Shown: positions 49,816 through 58,213 of the stretch, one piece after another
Layout: every line of letters starts with the position of its first letter
Position numbering within the stretch: the stretch's first letter is position 1
DNA from: an uncultured Hungatella sp.
Lineage (GTDB): Bacteria; Bacillota; Clostridia; Lachnospirales; Lachnospiraceae
Reading direction: 5' to 3'
Length of the DNA stretch: 64,000 nt
NCBI GenBank assembly: GCA_910577935.1
Contig: CAJTOT010000017.1
Location: 14,708-78,707 of the forward strand
Program-made: the position numbers and the translations under genes
The notes under the pieces: model-generated
The model's input: only the letters and a program-made list of their open reading frames with translations
Database searches by the model: none
Told to the model about the DNA's origin: nothing

Positions 49816-52800
49816 ATGGACAACCAGAAGACTATGTCAGACCCGGAATCCCAAAAGGATGTTTCTTCCCAAAACCAGGATGCCCCCGCCTTATCCGACA
49901 CCAGACAGCTGGCAAATCAGGACTGGAGCTTCCCCTGCAGTCCCACAGCCGACAAGGAGGAGCCAAACCCCTATGCCGGAGGCCAGGCGATTCGGGAATT
50001 CCTGGACCTGTACACCGGCGGACGGCGGAACAATGCCAAAGAGTGGATGGACTATTTCACCTCCGGCAGTTTCCTGGACGCGGCCTGGGATGGTCCTTTC
50101 GCAGCCCTTTTGCTGGAGCACGTGACCCGGCTGGAGACCCAGTACCCGGTAAGCCGTGAATTTTTAAAATGGCTGTGCGCCGCCTACCAGTTCACCGTCG
50201 CCCAGGCAGTATACTTAAACTCTGACGGGAGCGAGAGGACCGAGTACACGTTCCACATCAGCCGGGAAGCGCAATTCGACGGGCAGGAATCAATCTTTCA
50301 AATCGCCGTCAAAGGCCCGGCTCCCAGACAGCTTAAGGGCAACGAGCTTGCCGTGATGCACAGCTTCCGGGAATACCGCCGCCTAGTCCTTCTGGCGGAA
50401 GACGGGACCTGGGATGAAGAGGCCGTCGGTACATTCAGCCAGATCATCGGCCGCTACTGCGCCCGCTGCATCACGGACAAGTGCCAGCAGAGGGGAGACA
50501 GGGACTTTGAGCGCCATCCTGCCGGCCTGAGGCTGATGACCCATTTTTGCCGCCGGGATGCCCTGCCCGGCGAACTCTACCGCATCGCATGGCAGAAACT
50601 GGACCTGCAAACCGCCGTCATGGGGAGGGCCAAAATCTTCTGGGGGCCTCTCCGGGAGCTGGCTCTGGAGCGCCTGCCGGAACTGGCCGGTGAACAGCAG
50701 GTCAGTTTTGCAAAGCTGCGGACGGATTTCCACGACTATGCCGTCAGTACCTACAAGTCCGGCGGGGAAAATGCCCAGGCAGACGAAGAAGACATTCAGC
50801 GGACAGACGCCTTTTTTGCCCGGAAAGATTTTCAGCAGGCTCTCCTGAACCGCCGCTTCGTGGAAGAGGAAATCCTCCGCACCTGGGTGGCTGAAACCTG
50901 CTGTGACTATTATCTTAAATCCATTATCCGCTTCTACACCGAACACGAGACCGCCCCCTGCGCCGGCCTGGTCATTGGCCGGGCCAGGAAGATGCTGGAA
51001 TACCAGACTCTCGCAGACAGGCTGCGGAGGGACAGGGAGGCAAAAATTCCTGCCCATGTTTTAACCCTTAAAAGCAGCCCTCTGTTCCGCCACTGGCTGA
51101 ACACCGGCTTCTATCAGGCCAGAGACCCGGAATCCGGAATCCGGCTGTGGGAATATTTAAACCAGAAGCTTCCGTTTCTTCCGGACTGGAGCAAAAAATT
51201 TATCAACACAAAGGATGACACCTCTCCCCTTCCCCGCGTCCTCACCTGTGCCCTTGGGGACGATACTGTGGAAATCCGTTTCCACCTGCGCTATATAGAC
51301 TTCCTGTTAAACGGCGGGCCGGTATACCGTCCCTTCCTCTCCTGGGAACAGGCTGCACAGCTGGCAGACACAGACACCTTCTTTTTCCTCCTGCCTGTCA
51401 CCGTCGCCTCCCGCGGCCTGTTTGAGACGGTGAAAGCCGTCCTCCTGCGCCGTCTTGAAGACACTGCCGCGCCGGAAGATGACCGTTCCCTTATCGCAGC
51501 CTGCCTTGCCGGACAGGTGTGCCGCCTTCCCCAGCCCGGCGAGGAATCAGCTGAGGAAGATTTGGGGGAAGATTTGGAGGAAGATTTGGGGGAAATTCCT
51601 CCCAACTCTCTGTCCCCCGAAAGTTTCCTTCCCCTTGAGCTGTTTGCCGAAAACGCCGACCATCTCTACGGCTGTTCCTGGAACGAACACAGCCAGACTC
51701 TTCTGTTCTTTGAGCAGCGGCCCGACACGCGGCGGTGGAAGCCTGAGACACGCTACGAATATATATCCCACCGCCAAGCCGCCCTGTCCCTGGCTGAGAA
51801 ACTGCTGGACGAGGCCCTGGCGCCGCCCTGTCTTCCCGTGGAACTGCTGACAAACCTGCCGGAGGCAGTATACGCCAGGCCGGATTTCGGCGTGGTCTGC
51901 AAAAACCCGAATCTGTCTCCCGGCTGGAGCACGCCTGTGAGACTGCTGGGAACAGAGGTCACCGGCGAGGAACTCCGCGGCCTGCTGGAACGCTTTTTTG
52001 CCGGCGCCGTCGACCGTCTGGAACTGTCCTGGAAAACCACGGTTCCCATGGGGGAGGAACAGGGCTACGACCCCAGACGTTCCCTGGTGTTTCTTAAAGG
52101 CGGCAGCGGGTACGCCTGCCTCTACTTCGACGATTCCCGCGCCAGATCCTACGCCCTCCTGGAGATGCCGGAATTGTATGGAAAAGAAAACGGCGGCATA
52201 TCCTTTGTTTCCTTCCGCCAGGGACGGCTGTTTCGCCACTGTCTTCACCGAAACGTCTCCGGCATCCGGCGTCACCTGTCCACAATCTTCAGCCAGGTCA
52301 ACCAGCCCGGCAATGTCACATTCATGGCAGGCGGCATATGGGACTACGCCGTCAACGTGAGCCACAGGCGGGTGAAGTACAACTTGGACAAACAGCTCCT
52401 GGCTGATTTTCCCATGGAGCGGGCCCACAACCGCCCGGACGCCCCCTTTTATTTCTCTTTCCCCCCGCACACTGCCGCCTGGACCGACGCTCAAAACCAG
52501 GCGACAGCCCTGGAGGTAGGGGAGAATTCCCTGAACCGGAACCGCCTCCAGCAGGCGCTGACGCAGTTTTTGCTGGGGGGCGGCTCCAAGATGCAGATGA
52601 CTTGGGGAAAAGAACCGGGCTCCAGAGACCACATCGTCCTTCTTCAGGACAACGGCCGGTTTCTGATGGCATGGCTGACGGAGAAAAAACAGACTGCAAA
52701 GTTCCACGTGGCAGACCAGCGGACTTACATGGATGTGGAGGGGAAAAAGTACCCAAAGGACACATTTCAGGGCCGGGTCACCCCCGCGTATCTGATCCAC

Positions 52801-52950
52801 GACCTGGTCTCTCTGCGGAACGCGCTGGACCTGCTGCTGGCCAACATGGACAATCCACAGATTGTCACCGGCAAGTTTGCAGAGTATGCCGATGAGAAGC
52901 CGGTGAAGGCCAGACCCTTTAAAGCTCTCTACAAGGAACTGATATTGTAG
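49816..52950 (+). CDS. Large (1044-aa) protein of unknown function
   Basis: A single long frame with AGGAGG 8 bases before the ATG and a TATAAT at 49779. The product is soluble, acidic at the N-terminus, with no signal peptide, transmembrane helix or nucleotide-binding motif that I can see. A segment at about 68-95 (RRNNAKEWMDYFTSGSFLDA) recalls sequence that follows J-domains in some Lachnospiraceae proteins, but no HPD J-domain is present, so this is a weak hint. An acidic repeat (EEDLGEDLEEDLGE) lies at about 576-592, possibly a hinge between two large halves. It is convergent with the AIPR operon. Confidence 0.8.
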   Translation: MDNQKTMSDPESQKDVSSQNQDAPALSDTRQLANQDWSFPCSPTADKEEPNPYAGGQAIREFLDLYTGGRRNNAKEWMDYFTSGSFLDAAWDGPFAALLLEHVTRLETQYPVSREFLKWLCAAYQFTVAQAVYLNSDGSERTEYTFHISREAQFDGQESIFQIAVKGPAPRQLKGNELAVMHSFREYRRLVLLAEDGTWDEEAVGTFSQIIGRYCARCITDKCQQRGDRDFERHPAGLRLMTHFCRRDALPGELYRIAWQKLDLQTAVMGRAKIFWGPLRELALERLPELAGEQQVSFAKLRTDFHDYAVSTYKSGGENAQADEEDIQRTDAFFARKDFQQALLNRRFVEEEILRTWVAETCCDYYLKSIIRFYTEHETAPCAGLVIGRARKMLEYQTLADRLRRDREAKIPAHVLTLKSSPLFRHWLNTGFYQARDPESGIRLWEYLNQKLPFLPDWSKKFINTKDDTSPLPRVLTCALGDDTVEIRFHLRYIDFLLNGGPVYRPFLSWEQAAQLADTDTFFFLLPVTVASRGLFETVKAVLLRRLEDTAAPEDDRSLIAACLAGQVCRLPQPGEESAEEDLGEDLEEDLGEIPPNSLSPESFLPLELFAENADHLYGCSWNEHSQTLLFFEQRPDTRRWKPETRYEYISHRQAALSLAEKLLDEALAPPCLPVELLTNLPEAVYARPDFGVVCKNPNLSPGWSTPVRLLGTEVTGEELRGLLERFFAGAVDRLELSWKTTVPMGEEQGYDPRRSLVFLKGGSGYACLYFDDSRARSYALLEMPELYGKENGGISFVSFRQGRLFRHCLHRNVSGIRRHLSTIFSQVNQPGNVTFMAGGIWDYAVNVSHRRVKYNLDKQLLADFPMERAHNRPDAPFYFSFPPHTAAWTDAQNQATALEVGENSLNRNRLQQALTQFLLGGGSKMQMTWGKEPGSRDHIVLLQDNGRFLMAWLTEKKQTAKFHVADQRTYMDVEGKKYPKDTFQGRVTPAYLIHDLVSLRNALDLLLANMDNPQIVTGKFAEYADEKPVKARPFKALYKELIL

Positions 52951-52971
52951 CAAAACCCCTATATTCTCAGT

Positions 52972-54885
52972 TTAAGAGTTAATTATGCGCACATGGATTG
53001 CTCTCTCCTTATTGCCGTTTCGGACAATTTTATAGCTGACTTTTTTTCCGGTATAAGATCTGTCCATTTCCGGATTGTCAAATTCATGAAAAAAAATATT
53101 TTGGGGCGTATGTTCTATGAGGCCAAACAGAGTATTATTTTTATCCAAGTTCACATATTTTACATATCCTGTATAAAGTTTTTCCGCCTCATGCTCTTCC
53201 GCTGTTCCATGAATTTCTTTAATTAGAAAACTTCGAAATTCCGCACTGTCTTTAATACCGAATTTATACTGTACGCCTTTTAACCTGACCCATTTATCTC
53301 TTATATCCTGAAATTTTTTACATGCCTCCAACGAACATTGTTGGAGGCCATCACTTTCCAGAGTCTCCAACAGCCGATCACAATATCGATCAATATCTTT
53401 AGATGACAGATCCGGTGAAGAACCGCCTCTCATTTCTTTTATCAATAACATAATGTGCATTTTAAAATTATTCAACTCTTTAGGAAGTTTTCTCTCTCTA
53501 AAAAGAATGTCTACATTCAAATACAAAAAAGCTGCTAGATAGTATGGCTGACAGGAATGTGTGTCAACAAACAGATTATCCTTATAGTTTTTCAGCAATG
53601 TATATTCGTGTTTATGGCTGTCTTCCACCCGATTTAAAAACAGCGCCACCATACTCTGGATCAGTCCGCGAAAGCTGATTTTCTGCTGAGGTTTGATCTG
53701 TATATTGTCTGCATATTGCCTGGACCGCCTTTCGTAATATATTTTCTGATACCCTTCTACTTGATTATTTTCAAAATATCTTTCAAGGTTTTTATGAAAT
53801 CCCCGGATTGTCTCAAAAGCCTCCTCATAGACAATATTCTGTCGATTGGCGCCTCTTACGATTCCTTGTGTTATATCATCCCTATTAGAGCCTACAATCT
53901 TGGCAATCACCTGAACTCCATCGAGTTTTACGCCGCTTCGGTATGCCTGATAGATCATATTGCATGTCTGGCATCCATTTACAATCTGGGGATTTTCCAA
54001 TACATATTTTCCATAGTCAGGTTTTGCAGCTTTACATACTATCGTAATTCCATTATTAAACAATACAAAGCGGTCCGGATGTTCTTTCAGTGTTAATAAA
54101 ATTTCATGATTAACTGCCGAATAGCCCTGAGAATCCCTCACATTATCATCAAACATATTCCTTCGAAGCAGTCCGTCAGAAGTGGTCATCAGCTTGATCA
54201 GTTCCTTAGCTGGTATACACATGATGTATGCATCACCGAATTTATCATCACCGCCGGGTATAAGCGCCGCGGTTTTACACTCCAGTTCGGCGCGATAGCT
54301 ATTTTCATTAGAATTCACGATATCCTGCAGATGCCTTCTGTCTATTCTGATATAATCAATAAATGAAAAATAGCTGCTGAAATGTTTATCCAATTTCCAC
54401 TCATTTTTTTTATCGATATCAAAAAATACAACTCTCAGTATGGGGTTGTCCTTCCAGCGTAGAATTACTTTCCGCGACATGGCATAAGCCAAAATATCTA
54501 GCCACTTTTCTGTTTTTTTGTCGGCCTTGTCCAATCCATGGAAAAGACTTTCCAACTGCTTCTGGAAGCGGTCTATATTTCCAAATGTCAAAAAGTATAA
54601 TTCCAAAAGTCCCTTCTGATCTCTCTGCAGGATATCATCAATATCCTGCGATTCGCTGAGAATCTGATCATTCAGCAGGAAAAAGGCACCGTGAATTTCG
54701 GAAAACTTTGGGGAATCGACACAGATTTGGTCTAAGAGATCAGCATCTGTGTCAAGACGCCCCGGCTGAAACTGGGAAAAAAAATGATAATTTACAAATC
54801 TTTTCCAGTTTTCATCTCGGGAATACCCCTGCAAATCAAAATCCTCGATAAATTTATCAAATTTCACATCTAATAAATTGCGCAT
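52972..54885 (-). CDS. AIPR-family (abortive infection) protein fused to a C-terminal cold-shock domain
   Basis: 637 residues, ATG 54885 preceded by GGAGG 7 bases away. The AIPR region (about 220-420) shows RFVLFNNGITIVCKA, ENPQIVNGCQTCNMIYQA and the RGANRQNIV block, diagnostic of the family first met in phage-resistance loci. Residues 571-637 look like a cold-shock/OB fold (GYVKYVNLDKNNTLFGLIEH, NIFFHEF, GKKVSYKIVRNGNKERA), which would bind single-stranded nucleic acid. It is the last gene of an AT-rich minus-strand operon with an ATPase. Function in phage defence is inferred from family and context. Confidence 0.88.
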   Translation of the reverse strand: MRNLLDVKFDKFIEDFDLQGYSRDENWKRFVNYHFFSQFQPGRLDTDADLLDQICVDSPKFSEIHGAFFLLNDQILSESQDIDDILQRDQKGLLELYFLTFGNIDRFQKQLESLFHGLDKADKKTEKWLDILAYAMSRKVILRWKDNPILRVVFFDIDKKNEWKLDKHFSSYFSFIDYIRIDRRHLQDIVNSNENSYRAELECKTAALIPGGDDKFGDAYIMCIPAKELIKLMTTSDGLLRRNMFDDNVRDSQGYSAVNHEILLTLKEHPDRFVLFNNGITIVCKAAKPDYGKYVLENPQIVNGCQTCNMIYQAYRSGVKLDGVQVIAKIVGSNRDDITQGIVRGANRQNIVYEEAFETIRGFHKNLERYFENNQVEGYQKIYYERRSRQYADNIQIKPQQKISFRGLIQSMVALFLNRVEDSHKHEYTLLKNYKDNLFVDTHSCQPYYLAAFLYLNVDILFRERKLPKELNNFKMHIMLLIKEMRGGSSPDLSSKDIDRYCDRLLETLESDGLQQCSLEACKKFQDIRDKWVRLKGVQYKFGIKDSAEFRSFLIKEIHGTAEEHEAEKLYTGYVKYVNLDKNNTLFGLIEHTPQNIFFHEFDNPEMDRSYTGKKVSYKIVRNGNKERAIHVRIINS

Positions 54886-54898
54886 CCCATACCCTCCA

Positions 54899-55144
54899 TC
54901 ACACCGGAAATCTCATTTTAAAGACTTGATTATTTTCACAAAGTAGCTGTCTGATATGAATTTCATATGTATCAATACCCTGTTCTGTCCGAAATTTTCT
55001 ATCCAGAATTGCCTGAGCTGCTGTGAGAACTCCTCTGTATTTTGCAATATTGATTCGTTTTTTTCTCTGAGACAAAGTCATGCCATTCTGATCCTTCACC
55101 ATCTCATCACACTTTCTCTGAAAATCATCTCTCAGGCGTTCCAT
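54899..55144 (-). CDS. 3' part of the frameshifted middle gene of the AIPR operon
   Basis: 81 residues from ATG 55144 (MERLRDDFQRKCDEMVKDQN), ending 13 bases before the AIPR start. The reading frame stays open about 110 bases upstream of this ATG (… THLPEYSITPDLGVITRSYS), with no good start or ribosome site. It is therefore best read as the C-terminal part of one protein of about 140 residues, whose N-terminal part is in the frame 55221-55400. The part visible here is helical and basic (LSQRKKRINIAKYRGVLTAA). No family is recognised. Confidence 0.6.
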   Translation of the reverse strand: MERLRDDFQRKCDEMVKDQNGMTLSQRKKRINIAKYRGVLTAAQAILDRKFRTEQGIDTYEIHIRQLLCENNQVFKMRFPV

Positions 55145-55220
55145 TCTCTCTTTACTATAGCTTCTTGTGATAACGCCTAAATCCGGAGTTATCGAATACT
55201 CCGGCAGATGGGTCAGAATA

Positions 55221-55400
55221 CTACGTTCCAGGTAATGAAGCGAGGAATTCCACTGGCTCTACCCTATACTCCATAACCACTTGATCCAAAGTAGAATCAC
55301 TTTGTCTTTCTTCTACCAGAATATGGCAGGAATACCCAATCTCATACAACTGTGTTTTCTCAGGAATCCTTGCTGGTTTTAACTTTACCGCATTTATCAT
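55221..55400 (-). CDS. 5' part of the frameshifted middle gene of the AIPR operon
   Basis: 59 codons from ATG 55400, two bases after the ATPase stop, beginning MINAVKLKPARIPEKTQLYE and ending at a TAG (55223-55221). It is too small to look complete, and the next frame (one base later) continues without a stop into the 54899-55144 segment. A +1 shift, or one extra base in the sequence, would join the two into about 140 residues. It lies between the ATPase and AIPR genes and is presumably a subunit of the same system. Confidence 0.6.
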   Translation of the reverse strand: MINAVKLKPARIPEKTQLYEIGYSCHILVEERQSDSTLDQVVMEYRVEPVEFLASLPGT

Positions 55401-55402
55401 GA

Positions 55403-56704
55403 TTACTGCCTCGTAATTCTTTCTGCCTCGTCATAGAGTTTGTCCAGATTTTTACTGAAAAGCTGAAAATCATACCCCATCAGTGGATAATCTATAAACT
55501 CCAGTTTTTCCACGATTGTTTTTCCGTTTTTTTCAGTGCGGAACTCATATACTGCCGCCTTTATATCCGGATGGAGCAAATCAGCGTCCATTAACTCCAA
55601 TTCAGACAACATTTTATAATCTGCGTTTTTCTTATCCATCCGAGACAGCATGAACAGATTGTTAAAACGGCTTGCCATTGTATCACTGTGGGAGCTTATG
55701 ATTACATGCATGCCTGCATTTGTCATGCGGATCAGCCACCGAGCCATCTCTCTTTGCAGCAATGGGTGGAGACTGTTTTCCACTTCATCACAATAAAGCC
55801 AGTCAATCCGTCTTGCCGCGTTTAAAGCCTTTATAAAAGGTGTCAGTTCATGGATCATGGATGAGGCAATATATAGTGGAAAGGCATTCTCCCCTTGGGC
55901 TTCAACGTAAAAAGTCTCATCTCCGTTCTGTATTATTTTGCCTTGAAGCAGATGTCTTTCTCCAAATTCCAACAAAGCCGTTCTTGCTCCATCCAACAGG
56001 TTATCTTGAGAGTAGGTCTGAAGAAAGCGCAAAAAATCCTTGATCGGCGCCGATAGGCTGCTGCCTGATTCCTGCACAAAAAATTGCCTGTATAATAATT
56101 GCAGCCCTGAACGAGATGCCGGAAGAAAAAGCTGTCCTGAGTTCAAAGTGTTCTTCCCGGATAAAATAATTTTCCAAACATCCTTCACTGCCTCCTGTGC
56201 CGCATCATCTGAATTGTTCCAATCAGATATTTGACGGCAGAGCGGCTTTAAATCCTTATCATTTTTATGTTGTCGGGTTTCCAAAAAGATATTTGTGGTT
56301 TGTTCTTTAGAATCTCTGATTTGATACTCTGAAATGCTGGTTACAAAAAACTCGGAGCTGTCATATTCCAACGCTATTTTTATCTGCCCGGCTGAAACTG
56401 AAATGCCAAAAATCCCAGCGAGAATCCGTGTCTTATTTTCGTCTAAATATGTGTTTATCTGTGATTCTGTTTCCTCAAACCAATTCCTGTCACAGCGAAT
56501 TAAATATTGACCGTTTAAATCAGACTTTTTTGCAGTTGAAACGGAGACAGGAAAATGCTCCAATTCTTTTCTTATCCCATAAATCAGCTGCATAATCATG
56601 GTTTTGCCGCTGTTATTATTGCCCACAAAAACGACCAAATCATTTAATGCTATATCTGCTTCTTTCACCCTGCCAAAATTTTTAATGATTACATGCAATA
56701 CCAA
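55403..56704 (-). CDS. AAA/ABC-type ATPase of the AIPR operon (OLD/RecF-like)
   Basis: 433 residues from a TTG start at 56704 (AAAGGAG 9 bases upstream). It is a stand-alone ABC-class ATPase: N-terminal IIKNFGRVKEADIALNDLVV, Walker A VGNNNSGKT (27-35), Walker B LYCDEVENSLHP (about 303) and a switch histidine in IISSHSDTMA (about 334). No Toprim nuclease is fused, unlike OLD proteins. Such ATPases act as sensors or motors in many phage-defence operons. It is AT-rich compared with flanking genes, suggesting transfer. It has a clear promoter and is followed by the split gene and AIPR. Confidence 0.88.
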   Translation of the reverse strand: MVLHVIIKNFGRVKEADIALNDLVVFVGNNNSGKTMIMQLIYGIRKELEHFPVSVSTAKKSDLNGQYLIRCDRNWFEETESQINTYLDENKTRILAGIFGISVSAGQIKIALEYDSSEFFVTSISEYQIRDSKEQTTNIFLETRQHKNDKDLKPLCRQISDWNNSDDAAQEAVKDVWKIILSGKNTLNSGQLFLPASRSGLQLLYRQFFVQESGSSLSAPIKDFLRFLQTYSQDNLLDGARTALLEFGERHLLQGKIIQNGDETFYVEAQGENAFPLYIASSMIHELTPFIKALNAARRIDWLYCDEVENSLHPLLQREMARWLIRMTNAGMHVIISSHSDTMASRFNNLFMLSRMDKKNADYKMLSELELMDADLLHPDIKAAVYEFRTEKNGKTIVEKLEFIDYPLMGYDFQLFSKNLDKLYDEAERITRQ

Positions 56705-56755
56705 AATAATCTTCTCCTTTGCCAGATAATGCGCTCACAGGCATGTCTAAATGTT

Positions 56756-56784
56756 AGTATATCTCTATTTATCATTTTAATCAA
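56756..56784 (-). promoter_or_regulatory. Sigma-A promoter of the ATPase-AIPR operon
   Basis: On the minus strand TTGATT (56784-56779), 17-base spacer, TATACT (56761-56756), about 50 bases before the TTG start. Confidence 0.7.
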
Positions 56785-56809
56785 CATTTTTCAATCCCAA
56801 AGAAAACCA

Positions 56810-56886
56810 GTCACTGTTCACAAGGGCATCTTCTTGTCCTTCTGCGCCGGCCAAAAGTTGGGGCATTTGCCCGATGTGCCCCTGAG
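56810..56886 (+). repeat. Dispersed intergenic repeat B, copy 2
   Basis: Shares GTCACTGTTCAC, GGGCATCTTCTTG, CAAAAG, TGGGG and CCCGATG in order with 49395-49465. The two copies lie just outside the recA side and the protease side of the block containing the 1044-aa gene and the AIPR operon, in the same orientation. Confidence 0.7.
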
Positions 56887-56960
56887 GAAGGCGCGCGGAA
56901 TACAAAACAGCATTCCTGCGCGTCGCCCCCAACTTTTCCTGCGTCCCTTTCTGCAAACCC

Positions 56961-57863
56961 TCACATCACCTCATCCGCCAAAAGCCTCTCCACATTCAAA
57001 AGCCCCCAGCCCTGCTGATTCCTGGGAAGCCCCAGGTCCACCGCCCGCTCTCTCAGCCGCAGCTTCACATCCCGGTTGGTCATGTCAGGGTATTTCTCCA
57101 GGAGAAGGGCTATGGCCCCGGCCACAATGGGAGTGGCCATGGAGGTGCCGCTTTTTACCGAGTATCTGTTCTCCTCGTTGCAGCAGCTGATGATGGCCGC
57201 CCCCGGAGCCAGAATCTCAGGCTTGCAGATGCAGGCCCCCGTGGGTCCCCTGCCGGAATAGTCTACCATCCGGGTTCCCATGACATTGACCTCCTTGTCG
57301 TCGTCGGAGCAGCCCACGGTGATCACCTTTCTGCTGATTCCCGGCGTGGTCACGGTCATGGGGGCCGGGCCGTTGTTCCCGGCGGCCACCACCACGACCA
57401 GTCCGTCGTCCCAGGCGGCGTCCACCCCCTTGACCAGGGCGGAATTCTCCCCCATGTTCCTCCTGGAGTAAGAGCCCACGGATATGTTGACCACCCGGAT
57501 TCCCAGCTGCTCCCTGTGTTCCCTGATCCACTTCAGCCCTATAAGCACATCCGAGGCGTATCCTCCCCCCTTGGCGTCAAGCACCTTCACGCTGATCAGG
57601 TGGCAGCCGGGAGCTATCCCCTGATATCTTCCCCCAGAGGCCTCCCCGCTGCCGCCGATAATCGCCGCGATGTGGGTTCCGTGGCCGTTGTCGTCATAAG
57701 GGCACTCCCGCCTCCTCACCACGTCGTAAAAGGCCGCTATGCGCTGTCCAAAATCTATATGGGGATAGATGCCTGTGTCGAGGATGGCCACGCCCACGCC
57801 TCTGCCGGTCAGGACCTCTCCGGCATCTGTTCCGCAATGAATCACCTGTTTTGCACGGTTCAC
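56961..57863 (-). CDS. Subtilisin-like serine protease (S8), intracellular type
   Basis: 300 residues from a GTG start (AAGGAAAA upstream). Catalytic triad: Asp29 in VAILDTGIYPH, His61 in DNGHGTHIAAIIGG and Ser241 in KSGTSMATPIVAGA, with the oxyanion Asn in VVVAAGNNGP. There is no signal peptide and at most a very short propeptide, so it should act in the cytoplasm like IspA-type proteases or in forespore-linked turnover. It stands alone downstream of repeat B. Confidence 0.93.
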   Translation of the reverse strand: MNRAKQVIHCGTDAGEVLTGRGVGVAILDTGIYPHIDFGQRIAAFYDVVRRRECPYDDNGHGTHIAAIIGGSGEASGGRYQGIAPGCHLISVKVLDAKGGGYASDVLIGLKWIREHREQLGIRVVNISVGSYSRRNMGENSALVKGVDAAWDDGLVVVVAAGNNGPAPMTVTTPGISRKVITVGCSDDDKEVNVMGTRMVDYSGRGPTGACICKPEILAPGAAIISCCNEENRYSVKSGTSMATPIVAGAIALLLEKYPDMTNRDVKLRLRERAVDLGLPRNQQGWGLLNVERLLADEVM

Positions 57864-58005
57864 AATATTTTCCTTAAATTACCTTTTTCTTTACAATATT
57901 CCCAAAGCCGGCTGTTGGTTTCTTTCTTCCAACCTTAAGAATTTCTTCATAATCTATTCAAACATTATACAAACATTTTCCCCGGCCATGTGTTATACTA
58001 ACCTC

Positions 58006-58097
58006 ATAAAGAAGTGCACAAACCTTTATCCTTAATCCTTTTAATCCTAATCCAAAGAAAAAGCAAGACCCCGTGTCACCAGGACACGGGGATTTTT
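58006..58097 (+). ncRNA. Candidate small RNA (orphan promoter and terminator)
   Basis: In the 350-base gap 57864-58213 an extended -10 (TGT then TATACT, 57994-57999) on the plus strand is followed after about 70 bases by a strong terminator: CCCCGTGTC (58069-58077), 5-base loop, GACACGGGG (58083-58091), then ATTTTT. No plus-strand gene lies upstream. The body is C/T-rich with repeated TAATCC units and no good reading frame. The -35 is poor. The same hairpin may alternatively serve the minus-strand lysA transcript. Confidence 0.4.
58069..58097. terminator. GC-rich terminator hairpin downstream of lysA
   Basis: A perfect 9-bp stem with loop ACCAG. The T-run is immediate on the plus strand; on the minus strand (lysA direction) a T-rich stretch follows 6 bases later. 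Possibly bidirectional. Confidence 0.75.
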
Positions 58098-58213
58098 CTT
58101 GCCATCTTGCCATCTTCTCGCCGTCTTTTGTTCTTTTTCATGCTTTTTTTTCGTACTTTTTTTGTAAGCATGTCTTTCATTTCTCTTACAAAATTCTTTC
58201 TCTCAGCTTTTTC

